A DNA stretch of 38,966 nt, taken from NCBI GenBank assembly GCA_964521025.1, contig CAZFPK010000028.1, positions 1 to 38,966 on the forward strand. Direction: 5' to 3'. The position numbers and the translations under genes are program-made. This stretch comes from DRTC01 sp964521025 (GTDB taxonomy: Bacteria > Cloacimonadota > Cloacimonadia > Cloacimonadales > TCS61). Shown piece by piece: positions 33,676-38,966 of the stretch (positions within the stretch are counted from its first letter, which is position 1; each line of letters begins with the position of its first letter). The notes beneath the pieces are model-generated. The model worked only from the letters and a program-made list of their open reading frames with translations. It did no database searches and was not told the DNA's origin.

Positions 33676-34416
33676 ATGATGAGAAAACTTGTCTTTTTTT
33701 TGCTTCTTATAACCATCATTCTGGGAGCATGCAGTTCCAATAAAACTTTAGAAAATATGCCGGTCGAAGAGAAAATGAAGATCGGGAACGAACTTTTCGC
33801 GCGGAAAAAATATAACCGGGCAATTCCTTATTATACGGATGTTGCTTTTGAAAGGAATTCCTCTTATACTGCGGAAGCTCAAACCCGCATTGCGGATTGT
33901 TATTTCAGGCAGAATAAGTTCATCGATGCCATTTTCGAATACGAGGAATTGATCCGACTTTTTCCTGATTATGATAGTATCGATCATGCTTATTTCCGGA
34001 TCGGGGTCTGTCATTTCGAGCGTTCATTGAGTCCGCATTATTCGCAGGAAGAGACCAACAGTGCGATCGCTGCCTTTGAAATCTTCATTGAAAAATTCCC
34101 TTTCAGTCAGCAAAAAACAGAAGCGATCGAATATATCAATAAATGTCATTATAAATTATTGGAAAAGAAGTATTACGGCGGTTATGCTTACTACAAAATG
34201 TATGATTACAGTGCGGCATTGATATATTTCGACGAGATCATCAAATTGGGAAATATCAATGAAATCGATAAAAATTCTCTTTACTATGCTGCTAAGATCT
34301 ATATTGTCAGGAAAGATAAAGATAATGCTTTGAAAATATCGGAAAAATTAAATACCAGGTACCCGGATTCGAAGGAAACTCATAAGATAAATAATCTGGT
34401 TGAGAAGAAGTTTTGA
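33676..34416 (+). CDS. BamD-like outer-membrane lipoprotein with TPR repeats
   Basis: 246 residues. Lipobox ILGACSS, Cys near 20. TPR-like units follow: MKIGNELFARKKYNRAIPYY, EAQTRIADCYFRQNKFIDAI, YEELIRLFPDYDSIDHAYFR, with the family feature FIEKFPFSQQKTEAIEYINK. This is the BamD layout; BamD is the essential lipoprotein of the outer-membrane protein insertion machine. Starts 2 bases after the peptidase stop; the second Met codon (33679) is also possible. Confidence 0.85.
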   Translation: MMRKLVFFLLLITIILGACSSNKTLENMPVEEKMKIGNELFARKKYNRAIPYYTDVAFERNSSYTAEAQTRIADCYFRQNKFIDAIFEYEELIRLFPDYDSIDHAYFRIGVCHFERSLSPHYSQEETNSAIAAFEIFIEKFPFSQQKTEAIEYINKCHYKLLEKKYYGGYAYYKMYDYSAALIYFDEIIKLGNINEIDKNSLYYAAKIYIVRKDKDNALKISEKLNTRYPDSKETHKINNLVEKKF

Positions 34417-34491
34417 TATTTACCGCCAGGACGCGAAGAAAGACTTTCTCCAGATCCGCTAATTCCCATGTTAAACCGCGACTAATCCAAA

Positions 34492-35073
34492 ATGAAGATC
34501 GGAATACTCGGCGGCACTTTTAATCCTGTTCATAACGGTCATCTCGCTGTTGCCAAAGCCGTTATAGAAAAACTTAACCTCGACAATATCTGGTTCCTGC
34601 CTTCCGGGAAACATCCTTTCAAAAATAAAACCGGATTTTTATCTTACGAACAAAGATTTGAACTGATAAAACTGGCGATCGAGGAATATCCCGGATTCGA
34701 AGTCTTTGATTTTGACTTCCACGAAAACAAATTCAGTTATACTGACGATTTGATAAAAAAACTGCGAAAACTTTTTCCCGGCAACGAGTTTTATTTCATT
34801 GTCGGTGCAGATAATGTTCATGAACTTCCTCTCTGGCATAATTACAGATGGCTGCTCGACAATGTTAAGATCGTGGTTGTTAATCGACCTGAAGTCGATA
34901 GATCGAAATGGGAGAATCTGGATTTTTTGGATAAACTTTTATTCGTGGAGATGGAGCCGGTGAATATTTCTTCAACTGAAATAAGGGTAAAGATCAGGAA
35001 AAAGGAAAGTTTAAAAGGTTTGGTTCCTAAAAATATGATATCAATGATAAACAAAATAAATTTGGCATATTAA
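34492..35073 (+). CDS. nadD: Nicotinate-nucleotide adenylyltransferase
   Basis: 193 residues. Nucleotidyltransferase HxGH motif in GILGGTFNPVHNGHLAVA, substrate segments WFLPSGKHPFK and YFIVGADNVHELPLWHNY, and the C-terminal ISSTEIRVKIRK. It converts NaMN to NaAD, the step after nadC. No clear ribosome binding site stands before the ATG at 34492. The 75-base gap before it contains CGCCAGGACGCGAAG, similar to common short repeats. Confidence 0.95.
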   Translation: MKIGILGGTFNPVHNGHLAVAKAVIEKLNLDNIWFLPSGKHPFKNKTGFLSYEQRFELIKLAIEEYPGFEVFDFDFHENKFSYTDDLIKKLRKLFPGNEFYFIVGADNVHELPLWHNYRWLLDNVKIVVVNRPEVDRSKWENLDFLDKLLFVEMEPVNISSTEIRVKIRKKESLKGLVPKNMISMINKINLAY

Positions 35074-35114
35074 CTAAATCACTATCTTTTGATTTTGGTT
35101 TATGGGGATTGAAA

Positions 35115-35411
35115 ATGTTTGAATTAGCAATAAAAAAAAAGGATTTAAAGAATTTTTGCATAAAGAATCACATAAAAAGATTATCTTTATTCGGTTCTGC
35201 TCTTAACGGTAACATGAATGCAGGAAGCGACATCGATCTTCTGGTTGAATTTTATGAAGAAAATATCCCCGGCTAAATCAAATTAGCAGGAATGGAAATC
35301 GAACTCACAAAAATGTTAGGAAGAAAAGTAGATTTACGAACACCTGCCGAATTAAGCAGGTATTTCCGGGATGATGTTATGCGAAAAGCAAGAGTCGAAT
35401 ATGTTGCTTGA
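35115..35411 (+). pseudogene. MntA-like nucleotidyltransferase antitoxin, broken by TAA
   Basis: MFELAIKKKDLKNFCIKNHI opens a minimal nucleotidyltransferase: LSLFGSALNGNMNAGSDIDL has the Gly-Ser and Asp-x-Asp catalytic pattern. Codon 54 (35274-35276) is TAA where the family has Leu (PG-L-I), and the frame continues cleanly for 44 more codons (LTKMLGRKVDLRTPAELSRY) to a TGA at 35409. The restored protein would be 98 residues. The lesion is a single T-to-A change from TTA. It overlaps the toxin gene by 11 bases. Confidence 0.85.
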
Positions 35412-35742
35412 AGATAAAATAAAATTGCAGCATATTATCGATGAAGCGAAAGAGTCTTTGAAGTTTATAGAAAACTTTACTTTTAATGAATTCGTTCAAG
35501 ATAGTAAAACCGTTCACGCCGTGATTCGTTCCATCGAAGTTATTGGAGAAGCGGCTGCACAGAGTACAAAAGAATTCAAAGAATTACAAGCACATATTCC
35601 CTGGAATCAAATTGCCGGAATGAGAAATTATCTGATCCATGTATAATTCGATGTTGATCATCAAACAGTCTGGCAAACTTTAAAAGAGGATATTCCATAT
35701 TTAATTGATATGGTGTCCGGACTTTTAAGAGGGAAAGAATAA
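35401..35742 (+). pseudogene. HepT-like (DUF86/HEPN) toxin, stop at the modified Tyr
   Basis: From an ATG at 35401 (MLLEDKIKLQHIIDEAKESL), 81 residues run to a TAA at 35644-35646, then the frame continues FDVDHQTVWQTLKEDIPYLI to a stop at 35740-35742 for a restored 113 residues. The HEPN RNase motif R-x4-H-x-Y reads R75-NYLI-H80-V81 and then the stop sits exactly where Tyr82 belongs (TAT or TAC to TAA). In HepT/MntA pairs this Tyr is the residue the partner AMPylates. The toxin would lose its C-terminal helices. An upstream ATG at 35371 lies in the antitoxin gene and is not favoured. Confidence 0.85.
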
Positions 35743-35743
35743 T

Positions 35744-36523
35744 CTATTCCGCAACCACCACAATCCCATTTCCCATCTTATTTTTAGTTTTAAAATCCAG
35801 ATACATGAATAAATATGAAACTGGATAAAAAATTAGGTAATAAAACGGTAAAACAAGAGCGAATAATTTATTTCTCCCAATTAAAGAAAGCGGATATTTC
35901 AAACACAATTTCCAGTAAACCTGCCCGAATTTCCCATAAGAATATTCAAATGAAACGATCTTGAATCCGGCTTTTTCTAATTTGGATGTTATCTCTTCTC
36001 TCGAATACCCGGCTCGAACATGCTCTTCCGTGAATTTTGCCGATTCATCAAAATTGCCCGGAGAGGAAATGATTAATTTTCCTTTTTTATCCAGCACTTT
36101 CCGGAAATTTCTCAGAACCTGAACATCGTTCTCGATATGTTCCAGTATATCAACCGCAATGATCGAATCGAATTTCTTATCCGGTTTATAATCCACTAAA
36201 TCTGCTTGCTGACACGAAAAATTCCGCCATCCTTTTCTTCCTGCATATCTGGAAAAAGAATCCATATAAGCTGTTTTGATATCGACTGCCAGAACTTCCG
36301 CTCTTTTCCAGTTCTGCAAAACAAAATAGGAATATTGACCAAAACCAGCTCCGGCATCATAAAAACGGAGCGGAAACCAGATGGGGAAATACTTCCTGAT
36401 CTTCGCTTTGATATACCATTGCCGCAGCAGGAGAAGATCTAATAATTTATAAAATAATATCCTTAAAAAAGGAAGTTTTTCTATTAAAAATGCGAAATTG
36501 TTTTTTAGTTTATCGTAGTGCAT
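35744..36523 (-). CDS. SAM-dependent class I methyltransferase
   Basis: 259 residues. SAM-binding motif YDAGAGFGQYS near residue 56, then AVDIK, QQADLVDYKPDKKFDSIIAV and DILEHIENDV, followed by KGKLIISSPG. The C-terminal quarter has a hydrophobic stretch (LFALVLPFYYLIFYPVSYLF) suggesting membrane association, as in methyltransferases acting on lipids, quinones or cell-surface sugars. Substrate unknown. It is convergent with the decayed HepT pair; only one base separates their stop codons. Confidence 0.8.
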   Translation of the reverse strand: MHYDKLKNNFAFLIEKLPFLRILFYKLLDLLLLRQWYIKAKIRKYFPIWFPLRFYDAGAGFGQYSYFVLQNWKRAEVLAVDIKTAYMDSFSRYAGRKGWRNFSCQQADLVDYKPDKKFDSIIAVDILEHIENDVQVLRNFRKVLDKKGKLIISSPGNFDESAKFTEEHVRAGYSREEITSKLEKAGFKIVSFEYSYGKFGQVYWKLCLKYPLSLIGRNKLFALVLPFYYLIFYPVSYLFMYLDFKTKNKMGNGIVVVAE

Positions 36524-36617
36524 TTTTCTTTTTTGTATCGTTTAATGTTTTGCGTGCGCCACGTTCTTCTTGCTTCTCTTACTATCTGATTGTGGGCACG
36601 TTTGTTAGGCACATTTT

Positions 36618-37091
36618 CTATTTCCATACTTCACAGCTTTTAACACTTCTAACATTTTTAAGTAGTTTCTCAAGCTTTCCGTTTTTAGTAGCAAAAGCTA
36701 CAACAATTTCATCTGCAATTTCGAGGATTGCTTCATTTCTTTTATTGCAAGATTCTTTAGAATTCTGAATAACTTTATCATCGAACGGAGAAATTACAAG
36801 CAAGCGATTTTCTTCAATTGCCTTTCGTTGTACAGCAGGAAAACGCTTCTTCATATTTCTCGCTAAAACCATAATTATTGGTTGAGTTCCTTTCAGAAGA
36901 AAATCCAGTACATCTTTCTCAATTTTGGAATGAAAACCAGATATAATGCAGTTTTCGTTTTCCCTTTGCTCAATTGCCCAATCGTAAGATTTAAGAATTA
37001 AGAGAGAAGGACATTTTTGAGAACAGAAATAAGCAATCTTGTATTGTTTTAAAATTTCTTTGTTTCCAAGATAGAAATAATTACTCTTCAT
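36618..37091 (-). CDS. Short DprA/SLOG-like Rossmann protein
   Basis: 157 residues from an ATG at 37091 (an ATG at 37103 is also open). The DprA/LOG-like pattern is visible: IAYFCSQKCP in place of the first strand, CIISGFHSKIEKDVLDFLLK (the SGgA/GID-type loop), IIMVLARNMKKRFP, LLVISPFDDKV and RNEAILEIADEIVVAFAT. It has only the Rossmann core and lacks the SAM and winged-helix domains of full DprA. SLOG-type proteins in defence loci bind nucleotide ligands; that role here is inference. It overlaps the preceding YD-repeat gene. Confidence 0.65.
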   Translation of the reverse strand: MKSNYFYLGNKEILKQYKIAYFCSQKCPSLLILKSYDWAIEQRENENCIISGFHSKIEKDVLDFLLKGTQPIIMVLARNMKKRFPAVQRKAIEENRLLVISPFDDKVIQNSKESCNKRNEAILEIADEIVVAFATKNGKLEKLLKNVRSVKSCEVWK

Positions 37092-37713
37092 CAAAATACT
37101 CAAATTTATATTGATCTTCTACATCGTCTAAATCTACACAAGTTTTATATTCAACCGATTTCATATAAGGATAAGGATTGGAAAAAGTCCTTTCATCGTT
37201 TTTATCAGAAATCTTTATCTCACTGTCTCCCTTTGGAGAGATAATTTCAAACAGCTCTCCGTTTCTATCGATGACAGAAACGAAATTCAGTTTATTTTCT
37301 GCATTAAAGTGCTGCTCTATAATCTTGTATCCATCAAAGTCATAAAAATAAAGAGTTTTATACCTGAGTTCTATACCATATTTATAACCTTTCTCTTGAA
37401 CCAGAACATTATTCTCATATTCATAAACTCTTTTGTAAGAAGGTTTGCCTTTGGAGTCATACGCAAAATATTCAATTAAATTATCATTTTCATCATATCT
37501 GTAATTTATGAGATAACGAACTTCATCTTCTTTTGTATATCTGATCTCTTTGATGAGAAGATTTTTTTGATTGTATTCGTATTTATTATAACTTCTTAAT
37601 TCCAAGGCTTTATTGAAAAATCTTCTCTCAATTACATTACCAGATTCATCTTTAAATTCGTGCGTAGAAACAACTCTAACTTTCTCTCTATGCTTTTTAA
37701 ATTCATCTTTCAT
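37081..37713 (-). CDS. YD/RHS-like repeat protein of unknown function
   Basis: 210 residues with imperfect repeats of about 20 residues: YNKYEYNQKNLLIKEIRYTK, YRYDENDNLIEYFAYDSKGK, YKRVYEYENNVLVQEKGYK and YFYDFDGYKIIEQHFNAENK. The Y-x-Y-D-x-x-x-N/G-x-L/I pattern resembles YD (RHS) repeats, but there is no signal peptide, so it is likely cytoplasmic. It lies 3 bases after the methylase gene and overlaps the DprA-like gene, a position that suggests a function with the modification enzyme. I do not recognise a named family. Confidence 0.55.
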   Translation of the reverse strand: MKDEFKKHREKVRVVSTHEFKDESGNVIERRFFNKALELRSYNKYEYNQKNLLIKEIRYTKEDEVRYLINYRYDENDNLIEYFAYDSKGKPSYKRVYEYENNVLVQEKGYKYGIELRYKTLYFYDFDGYKIIEQHFNAENKLNFVSVIDRNGELFEIISPKGDSEIKISDKNDERTFSNPYPYMKSVEYKTCVDLDDVEDQYKFEYFDEE

Positions 37714-37716
37714 AAT

Positions 37717-38966
37717 TTACAATTCACCATTAACATAATTCTCCAGCTCTTTTCCCATTCTGTATTTGATGTCGTAATTGATAATGAAATCCAACTCCGC
37801 TTCCGTGAACCCGTAATGCTGTGCTAAAACGACCTCGATTTTATCAATGATAGGTTTGGATTTATTTAAATAAAATGTTTGAGATTTACTTACCTTACCA
37901 CCCTTATGATCTCTGATTTTTACCTGACTGTTGTCTTTAAAATCTTGGATAAGGATTTTTTCGTAGTCTAATAATTTATTTTTTAGCAACTGATTAATTC
38001 TGCTAAAATTGAATGGAAATTGCTGTATATCAGGTGGATTAATATGATGAAAACTAGACTGAGCTACATAATATACCCAAAAGAAATTAGAATTCAAAAC
38101 AACAGTTGAGATATTTAATTCTTCTAATGAATTAAAATACATTTTTGTTTGTGTACTTGAAGATTTCTTAACTCCATTTTCTTCAAAAAATGGCTCAAAA
38201 TTTAAGATAATTCTCCAATAAAGACCACCTGTATTTCGATAGTACAAAATATGCTTCGAAATTGATATTGGATTTTCGCATAAAAAAGTTTTGTCAGTAT
38301 TTAATAATATTGATTTAATATAAGAATTTATCTTAGGGGTAACATAATTGGTGTGAAAAAGATTATCAATTGAAGAATAATTTATTGAAGCAATTAAGTT
38401 GCATCGATTTTCTGTGTACCACTTATTGAATTCTGTTGTAAAAATTTGTTTATTTGATTTTGAACTTATGATAATTGATACTGGAATATTTACACCTTCA
38501 AATATTGTACTCGGTCTCCAACCAAAGTGACTACTCCAAAATCCTAAATCTTTTTGTAAAAATAGATTTAATGCTTCCATTCTTTTAGTGCATAAAGAGC
38601 TTAAAGGTAAAATCATTCCAAATCGACCTTTGGTTTTTTCAATTGAATAGCTTCTTTCTACACAAAAAGCATATAGATTATTACATTTCAACGTTTCATA
38701 GTTGGCTAAGATATAAGATTGTTTTACTTTTGTATATTCAACATACGGTGGATTCCCGATAATCACATCAAAACCACCACTGCTCATAATCTCATAAAAC
38801 TCTGAGAACCAGTGGAACGGTTGGTGAGATTCAAGCCATTTCTTATATTTTTTCTTCTGGCTTTTTCTGTCACTAATACCATAATTTGAGGATAAATACT
38901 CATTCAATTTGTCGTTAACATCTTTCAATCTTTCTTGCAATTCTGTTTTTGCTTTTATGTGAGTAT
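37717..38966 (-). CDS. Eco57I-type DNA methylase (restriction-modification), 5' end off the window
   Basis: The frame is open to the window edge, so the N terminus is missing (a TTG at 38940 is not the true start). Visible part: methylase motif IV FDVIIGNPPYVEY, then GRFGMILPLSSL and VNIPVSIIISSKSN, with a target-recognition-like region and an Eco57I-type end (VVLAQHYGFTEAELDFIINY). Motif I and any nuclease domain would be upstream. It heads an operon with a YD-repeat-like protein and a DprA-like protein. The C-terminal part is unlike that of the methylase at 1891-5352, so the two are distinct systems. Confidence 0.8.
   Translation of the reverse strand, partial: THIKAKTELQERLKDVNDKLNEYLSSNYGISDRKSQKKKYKKWLESHQPFHWFSEFYEIMSSGGFDVIIGNPPYVEYTKVKQSYILANYETLKCNNLYAFCVERSYSIEKTKGRFGMILPLSSLCTKRMEALNLFLQKDLGFWSSHFGWRPSTIFEGVNIPVSIIISSKSNKQIFTTEFNKWYTENRCNLIASINYSSIDNLFHTNYVTPKINSYIKSILLNTDKTFLCENPISISKHILYYRNTGGLYWRIILNFEPFFEENGVKKSSSTQTKMYFNSLEELNISTVVLNSNFFWVYYVAQSSFHHINPPDIQQFPFNFSRINQLLKNKLLDYEKILIQDFKDNSQVKIRDHKGGKVSKSQTFYLNKSKPIIDKIEVVLAQHYGFTEAELDFIINYDIKYRMGKELENYVNGEL

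Noticed and set aside
35274..35646. Stop codon readthrough or recoding instead of nonsense mutation
   Set aside because: TAA, TAG and TGA all end intact core genes here, and the stops fall at different codons in unrelated genes, with no recoding element visible.

Overview
The window looks like a piece of an AT-rich, diderm, free-living bacterium of the FCB superphylum. It carries a secreted subtilase with a type IX-style C-terminal sorting domain beside a PorV/PorQ-like barrel protein, apolipoprotein N-acyltransferase, a BamD-like lipoprotein and an ECF/anti-sigma/CpxP-type envelope stress operon. A Cloacimonadota-like lineage would fit. That is inference from gene content; no rRNA or other phylogenetic marker set was compared.

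Layout. (1) 1-7.9 kb is an accessory or defence island, all on the minus strand: a REP/RAYT element with a stop-interrupted transposase, a C-terminal relic of a type III restriction (Res) subunit, a 1153-residue one-polypeptide restriction-methylase, a RadC N-terminal-like helix-hairpin-helix protein overlapping it, a decayed AlbA/Schlafen-type regulator between two copies of a RelE-type toxin tail, a C-terminally frameshifted RelE-like toxin, and an Xre-Panacea antitoxin. (2) 7.9-13.2 kb is mostly housekeeping on the minus strand (nif3-like, recX, recA, thpR, adenosine-specific kinase, rpmB), interrupted between thpR and recA by an MNT/HEPN pair with a frameshifted HEPN and a retropepsin-like protease. 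(3) 13.4-15.7 kb is a plus-strand operon of sigma factor, zinc-finger anti-sigma factor, two CpxP/Spy-like periplasmic proteins and a W-rich lipoprotein, closed by a bidirectional terminator. (4) 15.7-23.8 kb is on the minus strand: barrel protein, MerR regulator, lnt, a propeller lipoprotein, recJ, the RNase P RNA gene, a zinc-ribbon coiled-coil protein and nadC. (5) 24.1-35.1 kb is on the plus strand: efp, a small Cys-rich protein, PorV-like protein, large subtilase, helical-repeat protein, greA, M18 aminopeptidase, bamD-like, nadD. (6) 35.1-39 kb is a second accessory region: a MntA/HepT-type pair in which both genes carry in-frame stops, a methyltransferase, and an operon of an Eco57I-type methylase (running off the window), a YD-repeat-like protein and a short DprA/SLOG-like protein.

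Three themes stand out. First, at least eight accessory reading frames are damaged by single-base indels or nonsense codons while recA, recJ, lnt, nadC, greA and other core genes are clean. This points to real decay of toxin-antitoxin and defence genes rather than uniform sequencing error, although several lesions sit in homopolymers and need checking. Second, the RNase P RNA gene has two peripheral helices (P3 and P12) built from related REP-like palindromes, which suggests palindrome insertion into a structural RNA. Third, two candidate defence operons (restriction-methylase plus RadC-HhH; methylase plus YD-repeat plus DprA-like) are compact and may be incompletely described.
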